DNA of 64,000 nt from Microbulbifer sp. Q7 (GCF_001639145.1 NZ_LROY01000001.1:1056501-1120500), one strand, 5' to 3'; shown: positions 35,181-43,878, counted from the stretch's first letter. Notes: generated by a model from the sequence alone, not told the origin. A program made the numbers and translations.

Positions 35181-36716
35181 TCATTTATCCCGGTGGTAGA
35201 CGTCCGGACGGAACTGCACCTTGCCGAGACCGTCCACCCAGGCGGTGAGATAGGTAATGAAGAGCTTGGGCGGTTCTTCCACTTTAATCGTCACTGATTC
35301 ATCGCCCGTGGTTGACTGCGCAACCCGGGTTCGGTCCCAGCCCTGTGGGCCGAGCAGGGCGTATGCCAGCTCCTCGGGCTGCTCCAGGCGAATACAGCCG
35401 TGGCTGTAAGCGCGGTGGTGCTGCTCGAACAGGCTCTGGGCCTGGGTGTCGTGCAGGAAGATGGCCTGTTTGTTGGGAATGACAAATTTCACCCGGCCAA
35501 GTGTGTTGCCGGGTCCGGAGATCTGGCGCAGGGTAGCCTTGCCGCTGGCCGCGCTCTGGATGCTCTCGTCATTGATGGGGGTGGTGGTGTTGGTGCCGTA
35601 ACGGACCACCCGATAGCCGCGCTTGTGCATGGCCTCGGGATTGTTGCGTGCCTTGGGCAGCAGGTCGGTGAGCAAAATGCTGCGGGGCACCGTCCAGGTG
35701 GGGTTGAAAACCACCGAGACCACCTTGGTGTTCAGATCCGGCGTGCGTTTGCTGCTTTTACCCACCACGGTTTTCATCGACAGCACAACGCGCTGCTGCT
35801 CGATCAGCTGCAATTGGTAGTCCGGTACGTTGACCAGAATATAGCGTTTACCGGGATTGTCGGGGAGCTTGTCCCAGCGCTCGGCATTGACCTCCAGACG
35901 CTGTGCCAGTTCCTCCGGAGTGCGCGCAAGCTCTTTCAGGGTGGCCCTGCCGACGATGCCCGAGACCGGTATGCCGTGGCGGCGCTGATAGGACTCCACC
36001 GCCAGTTGCAGCCCCGCGTCAAAGCGGTTCGGGTTCAGTACGGATGCGGTGATGGGCCCGGGCTGGCCGGCATAGTCGCCAAAAAGTTGCAGCAGCTGGC
36101 GCAACTGGGCAACCCGGGGTCCCTGGTCGCCGGCCTGCAGCGGTGCGCCGGGGTCGATGGGCTGCCATTTCCCGGCGAACGCCCGGTAGCGTGCCGCCTG
36201 TTCGCGCAGGATCTTGCCGGCGGTGGCAAAGTTCACCGCACTGTCGGCGCCGGCCGTGGGCCCGGGTACGGATTCGGGTGCAGGTTCTGTGCGGGGGCCC
36301 GATGCCGCATCCGGTGCCGCGGTCAGGGGCGTCTGCTGCGCACTGTCGTCCACGGGGGGCTCGCTGGTGGTGTCTGTTTTTTCGGTGCTGTCGGTATTCC
36401 CACTGGCGGTATTCCCATTGGTCCCGGCATTCTCGCGAGTGTCGCTGCGATCGGGTCGATCACTGCGTTCTTGTGGCGGTGTTGCGGATTGTCCCCCGGA
36501 TTGTGTGTCGGGGGCATTCTCCTCGGGCGCCGCATCCGCGGCGGGGGGCACGGGCGGCGCTGCGTGCTCACTGGCGAGCGGGTTTTCCGCGGTCAGCATC
36601 AGGGCACAGCAGCTCGCCGCCACAATCGTATAAAAATGGCCGGCGCGGGTGTGTCGACAATGGTGTTTGGCAATCGTGTTACGGCTCATCGTGTTACGGC
36701 TCATGGGAACCCCCAT
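35181..36716 (-). CDS. YcbB-like L,D-transpeptidase, copy 1 (no scaffold domain)
   Basis: The protein has up to 511 residues. After an N-terminal export signal (HFYTIVAASCCALMLTA) comes a disordered region of about 100 residues rich in Pro, Thr, Asp and Glu. A peptidoglycan-binding domain (about 195-265) and a YkuD catalytic domain follow, with the active cysteine Cys441 in AYSHGCIRLEQP and HD of IFLHDTQ. L,D-transpeptidases form 3-3 peptide cross-links. The large N-terminal scaffold of E. coli YcbB is missing. The start is one of three in-frame ATGs created by a 15-bp tandem duplication; the one at 36716 is only 3 bp after the preceding gene, so 36704 may be the real start. Confidence 0.9.
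   Translation of the reverse strand: MGVPMSRNTMSRNTIAKHHCRHTRAGHFYTIVAASCCALMLTAENPLASEHAAPPVPPAADAAPEENAPDTQSGGQSATPPQERSDRPDRSDTRENAGTNGNTASGNTDSTEKTDTTSEPPVDDSAQQTPLTAAPDAASGPRTEPAPESVPGPTAGADSAVNFATAGKILREQAARYRAFAGKWQPIDPGAPLQAGDQGPRVAQLRQLLQLFGDYAGQPGPITASVLNPNRFDAGLQLAVESYQRRHGIPVSGIVGRATLKELARTPEELAQRLEVNAERWDKLPDNPGKRYILVNVPDYQLQLIEQQRVVLSMKTVVGKSSKRTPDLNTKVVSVVFNPTWTVPRSILLTDLLPKARNNPEAMHKRGYRVVRYGTNTTTPINDESIQSAASGKATLRQISGPGNTLGRVKFVIPNKQAIFLHDTQAQSLFEQHHRAYSHGCIRLEQPEELAYALLGPQGWDRTRVAQSTTGDESVTIKVEEPPKLFITYLTAWVDGLGKVQFRPDVYHRDK
36675..36704 (-). repeat. Two tandem 15-bp repeats at the start of L,D-transpeptidase copy 1
   Basis: The unit CGTGTTACGGCTCAT occurs twice back to back (36675-36689 and 36690-36704). 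On the minus strand it encodes MSRNT twice in frame, so it duplicates a possible start codon. Confidence 0.9.
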
Positions 36717-36719
36717 TCC

Positions 36720-38048
36720 TCATCGTGCTGCGCTGGTTTCACTGTCCGCCGGACGATCGCGGCCGTAGATGTCCGGGCGGAAATTCAATAGCCCCTCTTC
36801 ATCCACCCACGCGGTCCAGTAAACGATATGCACGGGAATGGGCTGATCCAGTGCCACGGCGCGCGTGCGGCTGCCGCTGCCGGTGGTGTAGCGGACCAGC
36901 CGCTCCGCGTTCCATTTGCCGGGCTTTGAGCCCTGGTTGGCGAGCACGATCTGGGCAAACTCCTGCGGCTTTTCCAGGCGGATACAACCGTGGCTATAAG
37001 CGCGCTGGCTGCGGCTGAACAGTTCTTTTCGCTGTGTGTCGTGGAGAAAAATGGCCTGTTGGTTGGGGATGATGAATTTGAAGCGTCCAAGCGCGTTGCC
37101 CTCGCCACCGCGCTGTTGCAGCGCCACGCTGCCGAGGCGCAGGGCGCGCAGGTTTCTGCCGCTGAACGGCACGGACTTGCCGCGGTTGTTGACCAGCCGA
37201 TAGCCGCCGGCAGAGAGCGTGGCGGTCCCTTTGGGTAGCAGCTCGCGCACGGCAATATTGATGGGGACTGTCCAGGTGGGGTTGAACACCACGCGGGTCA
37301 GTCGGGTACTCAACTGGGGCGTCTGGTGTTTGGGTTTTCCCACCACCACGCGCATGCGGTACTGCTCCTGCTCGCCTTCGATCAGGCGCAGGGTGTAATC
37401 CGGGATGTTGACCACGATGTGTCGGGGCCCGAGGTCTTTTGGCATTTTTTGCCAGCGCTCGAGATTTGCCTGCAGGGTAGCGAGGCGCTGGTCCGGTGGG
37501 GTGTTCAGGTGCTCGCGGGTGGCGCGGTCGACGATGCCATCGGCGCGCAGGCCATGCCGGCGCTGAAACCGCTCAACTGCGCGGCGCACCTGGTTGTCGA
37601 ACAGCTCGGGGTCTTGCTTGCGGTTGTCGGCTTTGCCATCGCCGCCTGTGATGCTGGCCATGTCATTGGTGGTTGGCAGGTCACCGTATTGCATCAGCAG
37701 ACTGCGCAGTGCCCGGACTTGCGGGTCGCGCACTCCCGGGGCCAGCGTCTGACCTTTCGGCAGCGGCTGCCAGTCATCGCCCTCACTCAATGCGCGATAG
37801 CGGGCCAGCTCCTCGCGCATTAGTGCGTACTGGCGCCCGTAGGGGGTGAAGGGGCTATAGGACCCGGCAACGGTGGCGAATGGTGATGATGGCGGGGGTG
37901 TGACCTGCTGTTCAGTTCCTTCCTGTTGCGCGCCATTGGCGGGGGAAGGCGTCAGCGTCGTCGCATCGTCCAATGCAACCGTCTCGAGGGAGAGCGAGAA
38001 CACCACCGCAGCGCCCAGATTCAATTGAATACCCAGTCTGTTACCCAT
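36720..38048 (-). CDS. YcbB-like L,D-transpeptidase, copy 2 (no scaffold domain)
   Basis: The 442-residue protein has a weak N-terminal export signal (MGNRLGIQLNLGAAVVFSLS), a short Pro/Thr linker, a peptidoglycan-binding domain (with RFQRRHGLRADGIVDRATRE) and a YkuD domain with Cys355 in AYSHGCIRLEKPQEFA. It is closest in layout to copy 1 and also lacks the scaffold domain. I chose the ATG at 38048; an upstream ATG at 38147 adds 33 residues without a signal. It is spaced 3-15 bp from copy 1, so the two are very likely co-transcribed. Confidence 0.9.
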   Translation of the reverse strand: MGNRLGIQLNLGAAVVFSLSLETVALDDATTLTPSPANGAQQEGTEQQVTPPPSSPFATVAGSYSPFTPYGRQYALMREELARYRALSEGDDWQPLPKGQTLAPGVRDPQVRALRSLLMQYGDLPTTNDMASITGGDGKADNRKQDPELFDNQVRRAVERFQRRHGLRADGIVDRATREHLNTPPDQRLATLQANLERWQKMPKDLGPRHIVVNIPDYTLRLIEGEQEQYRMRVVVGKPKHQTPQLSTRLTRVVFNPTWTVPINIAVRELLPKGTATLSAGGYRLVNNRGKSVPFSGRNLRALRLGSVALQQRGGEGNALGRFKFIIPNQQAIFLHDTQRKELFSRSQRAYSHGCIRLEKPQEFAQIVLANQGSKPGKWNAERLVRYTTGSGSRTRAVALDQPIPVHIVYWTAWVDEEGLLNFRPDIYGRDRPADSETSAAR

Positions 38049-38257
38049 CGTTGACCCCTGAACAAGTCTCAATCGGCCGCGTGGCCTATTACATATCGGG
38101 CGAACCCGCTGTCTGTAATTGGTAACTTGTGACTGGAATGGCGCCAAATAAGATTGGGGTATGCGGAGGGGGGCTTTTTAGCGGAATCGAAATAACTGCC
38201 GGACGGATCCTCCGCCCGGCAGTGTGGTGGGCAGTGAGAGAAGAGGGAAGTAAGCGG

Positions 38258-40222
38258 TTACTGGAACTGGTTCACCGCAAGGCCATCCTTGCCATAGATG
38301 TCCGGGCGGAAGTGCATGCGGCCCTGACCATCGACCCAGGCGGTCCAGTAGGTGAGGTAGACCTTCACATTCTTGCTCATACGCACTTCGGTGGTTTCGT
38401 CGCCGGTGGTCAGCTGCTCGATGCGGTAGCGGCTCCAGTCACCGGGCTCTTCGCGCAGCAGGGCCTCCGCTAGCTGGCGCGGTTTTGCCAGGCGCACGCA
38501 GCCGTGGCTGTAGTCGCGGTCGGTGAGGCCGAACAGGCTCTTGGCGCGGGTGTCGTGCAGGTAAATCTCGTCGGAGTTGGGGATCTCGAATTTGATCCGT
38601 CCGAGGATATTCTGCTCACCGCCTTTCTGGCGCATCAGGAAGCCTCCGGCGGCTGCCCGCCCCAGGTTCTGGGAGGTGAGGGGCAGGTATTCACCGCTGC
38701 CATTGACCACACGGTATCCCATGTTTTCCATGCCGTGGGGGTTGGCGCGAGCCTTGGGCAGAATCTCCTTGACCAGAATACTGCGGGGCACCGTCCAGGT
38801 GGGGTTGAACACCACGCGGGCCACGCGGGTATTGATCTCCGGTGTCTGGTGGATTTTCTTGCCCACCACCACGTTCATGGAGAGCTTGATGCGGTCATGT
38901 TCGACGTAGTTGAGCGAGTAACCGGGAATGTTGACCTGAATGAAGCGGTCTCCAAGGTTGGCTGGCAGCTTTTCCCGGCGGCGAATATTGGTCTCGATAA
39001 TATGCGCGCGCGCGGAGGGCGAAATGTTCAGGCGTTCGCGGGTCTGCTTGCCGACGATGCCGTCGGGCTTCAGGCCGTGCCGAATCTGGAAGCGCACCAC
39101 GGCCTGATGCAGGCTCTGGTCGAACTTCTTGCTGTTCATGTCACCGTAGCCGTAGTAATCCCCGTACACCGACAGCAGGTGGCGCAGGTGAATCACGTTG
39201 TTGTGCTTGGCGCCGATGGTCATTGCGGGGCCAGCGGGCAGCGGGCGCCAGCGACCGGAGGCGGCCATGTTGCGGTAGCGTGCCAGCTGCTCGCGCAGGG
39301 CCTGAGCGTCACTGCCGAACGGGGTGTTTTCCTCGACATAGAGGCCCTCGCCGTGCGACGGATTCAGACCGGAGCCGTCGTCCTGCAGGCTGCGGAAGCG
39401 GGGCATCACACGCGGATAGTTTTGTGGATAACTGCGGGTCGAATAGCGCGCGGAATGGCTGCTGCCGTAGCGGGAGCCGGTACTGTAGGTGTTGGTCCGC
39501 TGGCTGGGCTGACGCTGGGTGTAGTAGCGCGAGCGATCGACGCCCTGGTTGCCACGAGCCTGGTCGCCACGGTTGTAGCCGCGAAAGTACTGGCGGCCGC
39601 TGTCGTTATTGGCAAGCAGCAGTGCATCGCTGGCATCGGCGCGGGCACTGGCCATCTGGAAACCGCCGTCGGTCAGGTTGACCGGGGTGATGTCTTTGCG
39701 GCGCAGGCGCGGCTGGTGTTTCGGCGCGCGGGGATTGAGCTTGTCCAGCTGCGTGTCCTGGGCATAGGAGATGAATGCATCGGTCAGCAGTACATCGAGC
39801 ACGGCTGCCATCTGCAGGCGCTGGGGCGTATCCCGCAGGGTGCGGTCGAAGTACCCGAGGTGGTAGCGGTAGTCCACCATACTGCTGGGATTGCCGGAGC
39901 TGGATGCCGTGAGCTGTTTGAGCAGGTCGTTGGCAGTGTCACTCAGGCTGTAGTTATCGAACCACAGCAACCGGTAATCGGTGCGGCGGTAGATGCGCCG
40001 TACCTGCACCGGATTGAAGATCGGGTCCTGTGCCGGCCATGCGTCTGGATTGTCCTCCAGCCAGTTCACCAGATGCGGGCGCACGGCACTCTCCGGTAGT
40101 ACCGGGACCGTTTTCTGATTGGCAGTGAAAGCGTAATAGAGGGCGAACACGCACAGGCTGCCGAGAAAAATCAACGGCAGCGGTGATTTGTGTTTGCGAC
40201 GCTCTGGAATGAAATATGACAT
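38258..40222 (-). CDS. YcbB-like L,D-transpeptidase, copy 3 (complete, with scaffold domain)
   Basis: The 654-residue protein has an N-terminal membrane anchor (PLPLIFLGSLCVFALYYAF), the YcbB scaffold domain (about 45-180, RRIYRRTDYRLLWFDNYSLS), and a basic low-complexity insert of about 75 residues rich in Arg, Ser, Tyr and Gln (about 205-280). A peptidoglycan-binding domain (RFQIRHGLKPDGIVGKQTRE) and a YkuD domain with Cys575 in DYSHGCVRLAKPRQ follow. It has the full architecture of E. coli YcbB/LdtD. A GAGG ribosome site precedes the ATG. A 209 bp gap separates it from copy 2. Confidence 0.92.
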   Translation of the reverse strand: MSYFIPERRKHKSPLPLIFLGSLCVFALYYAFTANQKTVPVLPESAVRPHLVNWLEDNPDAWPAQDPIFNPVQVRRIYRRTDYRLLWFDNYSLSDTANDLLKQLTASSSGNPSSMVDYRYHLGYFDRTLRDTPQRLQMAAVLDVLLTDAFISYAQDTQLDKLNPRAPKHQPRLRRKDITPVNLTDGGFQMASARADASDALLLANNDSGRQYFRGYNRGDQARGNQGVDRSRYYTQRQPSQRTNTYSTGSRYGSSHSARYSTRSYPQNYPRVMPRFRSLQDDGSGLNPSHGEGLYVEENTPFGSDAQALREQLARYRNMAASGRWRPLPAGPAMTIGAKHNNVIHLRHLLSVYGDYYGYGDMNSKKFDQSLHQAVVRFQIRHGLKPDGIVGKQTRERLNISPSARAHIIETNIRRREKLPANLGDRFIQVNIPGYSLNYVEHDRIKLSMNVVVGKKIHQTPEINTRVARVVFNPTWTVPRSILVKEILPKARANPHGMENMGYRVVNGSGEYLPLTSQNLGRAAAGGFLMRQKGGEQNILGRIKFEIPNSDEIYLHDTRAKSLFGLTDRDYSHGCVRLAKPRQLAEALLREEPGDWSRYRIEQLTTGDETTEVRMSKNVKVYLTYWTAWVDGQGRMHFRPDIYGKDGLAVNQFQ

Positions 40223-40653
40223 GGTACCTCAGCGATACAGCAGGGCGCCGGTTTACAGTGCGGAAGCCGGGAGCCCGATCGTTCATACCTTCCCAACCTT
40301 CGGCGCGCCTCTCCCTGACAGTCCCCGGAGCAACCTCCAGCGACGGCACACCTGAGTCGAGCATCCCGCGCGACCTTCCTTTTATTGAGGCGAAGCTGGA
40401 GACCGTTTTGCGCGTATCTCAACATCCGCCTGCCTGTGAAATTAAGTATGGCAACAAATCCGAAATTTGCTTGGCGTGAAATTCACTTCACCTTAGGGGA
40501 GAGGTGGTGAGCGGGTTGAAGGGCGCGAACATGGAGGGCATCGGAGTCGATTAACACGACATCTGGTGTAAACAGGCGGATAAAGCCCGGATGTGGGAAT
40601 GGGCATGCGCGCCGCGATGAATTGCCGGCCTATGGCGGGTGCGCGCACGCCGC
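40223..40653. other. Long leader or intergenic region before L,D-transpeptidase copy 3
   Basis: This 431 bp region lies between the divergent ends of the NRDE gene (stop side) and the copy 3 start. On the minus strand the 200 bases before copy 3 are GC-rich with several short inverted repeats (for example GGGAGCCCG against CGGGCTCCC-type arms near 40268-40280). I could not match a known riboswitch. No gene is supported. Confidence 0.4.
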
Positions 40654-41475
40654 TCAGCCAGCGGAGTGATGAAAATAGCGCGGGCTGCCGCTGGCCTGAC
40701 CGTCAATGTAAGTCTGCTCCCACAGCTGGACGCTGCCGAACCTGTCGACGGCCACCAGTGTGCTGGCGCGGGTTCCATATCCACCAGGTAAGCCGTGGTC
40801 TGTGCCCGCGGGATCGCCATCGCGGATACGGACAAAAATAGGGGAAAGCGCCGCCTCCATGGCGGGGCCCACCCCGGTATCGGGCAGTTGGTTGGCCTCT
40901 GCCGGAGTGTCGTCGGTCAGCAGTGTCAGTGCCGGGGCGACGAAATTGTGCGCGTCCAACCGGTCCGGCAGGGTCTCGAGCAGGCAAGCCAGCCGCTGGC
41001 AGCCAAGGCGAACCTTGGGCCAGGGGGCGTCCGGGGCGCCATTGGAGATGCCGTGGACGCCGGCAGAGAACGTGAAGGGGGCATGGCGATTGCCGGCACA
41101 GGCAAGCACGTTGTTGTGCCGATGGTCGAACAGTATCGCGTTGAAGCCGCGGTAGCGGGCACCGGGCAGGGCCGCCGCATACTCTTGCGGGGGCTGATCG
41201 CCGCAGAGAAACTGCGTGGGGATTTCCCCGCGAGACAGTACCCGCTCTGGTTCCGGTACGCCCGGCTCGCGGATATTGGTTACCGCCGCCACCCGCCCGG
41301 TCGGCGCAATGCCCAGCCAGGTACCGCCCGCCTGCAGGTCGCGCCCTGCGGTAATCTCGCGGTCTGGCCATGCATGGGCCGGTGCCGCCGGGCGCCGGTA
41401 GAACTCATCCCGGTTGGCCAGCAGCAGCAGCGGGTACTGGGGATGCTGCTGGTAGGCGATCAAAAGCAGGCACAT
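40654..41475 (-). CDS. NRDE family protein (TANGO2-like)
   Basis: This 273-residue protein begins MCLLLIAYQQHP, then the eponymous LLANRDEFYRRPAAPAHAW, GRDLQAGGTWLGI and GRVAAVTNIREP. The cysteine directly after Met is conserved and recalls N-terminal nucleophile hydrolases. TANGO2 proteins have been linked to haem or acyl-CoA handling; the bacterial role is unsettled. The ATG at 41475 fits the family start. It is divergent from lgt across 67 bp. Confidence 0.9.
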   Translation of the reverse strand: MCLLLIAYQQHPQYPLLLLANRDEFYRRPAAPAHAWPDREITAGRDLQAGGTWLGIAPTGRVAAVTNIREPGVPEPERVLSRGEIPTQFLCGDQPPQEYAAALPGARYRGFNAILFDHRHNNVLACAGNRHAPFTFSAGVHGISNGAPDAPWPKVRLGCQRLACLLETLPDRLDAHNFVAPALTLLTDDTPAEANQLPDTGVGPAMEAALSPIFVRIRDGDPAGTDHGLPGGYGTRASTLVAVDRFGSVQLWEQTYIDGQASGSPRYFHHSAG

Positions 41476-41542
41476 AGCATCTCGCAATCGTTATTTCCTC
41501 AATGCCATAATAACGCCCACTTTGAATAACTGCGGTTCGAGT

Positions 41543-42397
41543 ATGCTCACTTATCCCGAGATTGATCCCGTCGCGGTGGCCATCGGCCCCCTCAAGATCC
41601 ACTGGTATGGCCTGATGTACCTGACCGGGTTTGCGGTGGCGTGGTGGTTGGCCATGCGCCGGGCGCAGAAGCCGTGGTCGCCGGTGATCAAGTCCGAGGT
41701 GGAAGATTTGATCCTGTTTTGTGCCATTGGCGTGGTGGTGGGTGGCCGTTTCGGGTACATGTTCTTTTATAACTTCAATGAACTGATCGCGCACCCGCTC
41801 AGCCTGTTCAAGGTGTGGGAAGGGGGCATGAGCTTCCACGGAGGGCTGATCGGCGTGATGCTGGCAGCCACCATCTATGCGCGCAAGATAGGCACCACCT
41901 TCCCCGCGCTGATCGATTTTGTCGCACCGCTGGTTCCCATCGGCCTCGGCCTGGGACGCATCGGTAATTTCATCGGTCAGGAGCTGTGGGGCCGGGAGAC
42001 TGATGCCCCCTGGGGTATGGTATTCCCGCGGGATCCGGAGTTGCTGGTGCGCCATCCGTCCCAGCTGTACCAGGCCTTCCTGGAGGGGCTGGTACTGTTT
42101 GTGGTGTTGTGGATCTACTCCAGCAAACCGCGTCCGCGGCTCGCGGTGGGTGGCCTGTTCATCCTCCTGTATGGCATCTTCCGCTTCCTGGTGGAGTTTG
42201 TGCGCCAGCCGGATGTGGGTATCGAGGTGATGTTCGGGTGGATGACCCGCGGTCAGCTGCTGTGCCTGCCGATGATCGCCGCCGGTATCATCCTGCTGGT
42301 GTGGAGCTACCGCACCCAGCCGTTGCCCGCGGGGCGCGGCCAGACCGAAGGCGGGGAAAAACCCGCGGCCAAGCTCAAGAAAAGCGCGGCCAAGTGA
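41543..42397 (+). CDS. lgt: Prolipoprotein diacylglyceryl transferase
   Basis: This inner-membrane enzyme adds diacylglycerol to the lipobox cysteine of lipoproteins. The 284-residue protein has several helices. It shows the N-terminal IHWYGLMYLTGF, GGMSFHGGLIGV and the Lgt signature GRIGNFIGQELWGRETDAPW. A C-terminal Lys/Ala-rich tail (KPAAKLKKSAAK) extends beyond the core. The ATG at 41543 gives the standard start; an earlier TTG is unlikely. It is followed by thyA as in E. coli and Pseudomonas. Confidence 0.96.
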   Translation: MLTYPEIDPVAVAIGPLKIHWYGLMYLTGFAVAWWLAMRRAQKPWSPVIKSEVEDLILFCAIGVVVGGRFGYMFFYNFNELIAHPLSLFKVWEGGMSFHGGLIGVMLAATIYARKIGTTFPALIDFVAPLVPIGLGLGRIGNFIGQELWGRETDAPWGMVFPRDPELLVRHPSQLYQAFLEGLVLFVVLWIYSSKPRPRLAVGGLFILLYGIFRFLVEFVRQPDVGIEVMFGWMTRGQLLCLPMIAAGIILLVWSYRTQPLPAGRGQTEGGEKPAAKLKKSAAK

Positions 42398-42462
42398 TAC
42401 CGTGCCGCGGCCCGGCACCCCGGGGTGCCGGTGTGACCCGATTTTAAAAAATGTGTATATAA

Positions 42463-43296
42463 ATGAAGCAATATCTCGATCTGATGCGCCACGTGCGCGA
42501 CAACGGCACCGTGAAAAGTGACCGTACCGGTACTGGAACCCGCAGTGTCTTTGGCTACCAGATGCGCTTTGACCTCGCGGAGGGGTTTCCGCTGGTTACC
42601 ACCAAGAAATGCCACGTGCGTTCCATCATTCACGAGTTGCTGTGGTTCCTGAAAGGGGACACCAATATTGGCTATCTGAAGGAAAACGGTGTGCGTATCT
42701 GGGACGAGTGGGCCACCGAAGACGGCGATCTCGGGCCGGTGTACGGCTATCAGTGGCGCTCCTGGCCCACCGCCGACGGTCGCCATATCGACCAGATCAG
42801 CGATCTGGTGCAGCAGTTGAAGACCCGCCCGGATTCTCGCCGCCTGATCGTTAGCGCCTGGAATCCTTCCGACCTGCCCGACGAGGGCGTTTCGCCGAGT
42901 GATAATGCCCGCGCCGGCAAAATGGCCCTGGCACCCTGTCATGCGCTGTTCCAGTTTTATGTGGCAGACGGCAAGCTCAGTTGCCAGCTGTACCAGCGCA
43001 GTGCGGATATCTTCCTCGGAGTGCCGTTCAATATTGCCTCTTACAGCCTGCTGACCCTGATGCTGGCACAGGTGTGTGGCCTGCAACCGGGTGACTTCGT
43101 GCATACCTTTGGGGACGCGCACCTCTATTCGAACCATATGCAGCAGGTGGAAGAACAGTTGTCACGGGAGCCGTTGCCTCTGCCGCAGATGGTGCTGAAC
43201 CCGGACGTGGATGACCTGTTCGATTTCCGCTTTGAAGACTTCGAGCTGCGGGGCTATGAGGCCCATCCGCACATCCCTGCGCCGGTGGCCGTGTAA
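42463..43296 (+). CDS. thyA: Thymidylate synthase
   Basis: This cytoplasmic enzyme makes dTMP from dUMP using 5,10-methylene-THF. The 277-residue protein has the catalytic cysteine Cys159 in [30 protein letters not shown] at the N-terminus, and [20 protein letters not shown]. The last base of its stop is the first base of the folA start (TAATG), so the pair is translationally coupled. Confidence 0.97.
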   Translation: MKQYLDLMRHVRDNGTVKSDRTGTGTRSVFGYQMRFDLAEGFPLVTTKKCHVRSIIHELLWFLKGDTNIGYLKENGVRIWDEWATEDGDLGPVYGYQWRSWPTADGRHIDQISDLVQQLKTRPDSRRLIVSAWNPSDLPDEGVSPSDNARAGKMALAPCHALFQFYVADGKLSCQLYQRSADIFLGVPFNIASYSLLTLMLAQVCGLQPGDFVHTFGDAHLYSNHMQQVEEQLSREPLPLPQMVLNPDVDDLFDFRFEDFELRGYEAHPHIPAPVAV

Positions 43297-43802
43297 TGGC
43301 CGCGCCGGCACCGACCCTGGCGATGATCGTGGCAATGGCGCGCAACCGCGCCATTGGGCGGGAAAATACCTTGCCATGGCGCATCTCCGGTGACCTGCAG
43401 TTCTTCAAGCGCACCACCCTCGGCAAGCCCGTGGTCATGGGCCGCAAGACCTTTGAGTCCATCGGCCGCCCACTGCCGGGGCGGCAGAATATCGTTATCA
43501 CACGCAATCCCGACTGGCGTGCCGAGGGGGTCACCGTCGTTGGCTCGCTGGAGTCCGCGCTGGAAGTGGCTGCCCGCGAGGCGGTTGATGAGGTCATGGT
43601 GATCGGGGGCGCTGAAATTTACCGCCAGGCCATGCCGCTGGCCGATCGCCTGTATGTGACCGAAGTGGATGCTGAGGTCGACGGGGATGCCTTCTTTCCC
43701 GCGCTCGACGAGCGCTGGCAGGAGGTCAGCCGGGACTGTTACCCGGCCTCGGAGCGGGACGAATATAACTACTGCTTAGTCCAGTACGACAGGTTTAAAT
43801 AA
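43296..43802 (+). CDS. folA: Dihydrofolate reductase
   Basis: This enzyme regenerates tetrahydrofolate from the dihydrofolate produced by ThyA, using NADPH. The 168-residue protein shows MIVAMARNRAIGRENTLPWR, the substrate-binding Asp in ISGDLQFFKRTTLGKPVVMG, RKTFESIGRPLPGR and VMVIGGAEIYRQAMP. The coupled start at 43296 overlaps thyA. Confidence 0.97.
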   Translation: MAAPAPTLAMIVAMARNRAIGRENTLPWRISGDLQFFKRTTLGKPVVMGRKTFESIGRPLPGRQNIVITRNPDWRAEGVTVVGSLESALEVAAREAVDEVMVIGGAEIYRQAMPLADRLYVTEVDAEVDGDAFFPALDERWQEVSRDCYPASERDEYNYCLVQYDRFK

Positions 43803-43809
43803 AAAACAG

Positions 43810-43848
43810 TTTGACCAAAAAATGCTCTATCGGGTAGATTTGGTCAAA
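43810..43848. promoter_or_regulatory. Perfect 10-bp inverted repeat with 19-nt spacing after folA
   Basis: TTTGACCAAA (43810-43819) and TTTGGTCAAA (43839-43848) are exact inverse copies. The hairpin would have a large loop and no T-run, so an operator upstream of the TonB operon is at least as likely as a terminator. Confidence 0.55.
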
Positions 43849-43850
43849 TG

Positions 43851-43878
43851 TTGCACAATGTAGGCCGCCGCATATGTG
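43851..43878 (+). promoter_or_regulatory. Candidate promoter of the DUF3450-TonB operon
   Basis: TTGCAC (43851-43856), a 16-bp spacer and TATGTG (43873-43878). It lies directly after the inverted repeat and about 200 bp before the first gene. Confidence 0.35.

Noticed and set aside
35400..36791. 463-residue plus-strand open frame opposite L,D-transpeptidase copy 1
   Set aside because: Antisense shadow of a real gene; no family resemblance or ribosome site.
38504..40099. 531-residue plus-strand open frame opposite L,D-transpeptidase copy 3
   Set aside because: It is antisense to a gene with a complete domain set, lacks recognisable motifs, and similar long antisense frames occur opposite other GC-rich genes.
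40270..40330. Minus-strand stretch with GCGCCGAAGG-like bases recalling a glycine aptamer
   Set aside because: Only one short block matches; the remaining conserved segments are missing and the downstream gene is a cell-wall enzyme.
43810..43848. Inverted repeat after folA as an intrinsic terminator
   Set aside because: The loop is 19 nt and no T-run follows; kept as a candidate operator instead.
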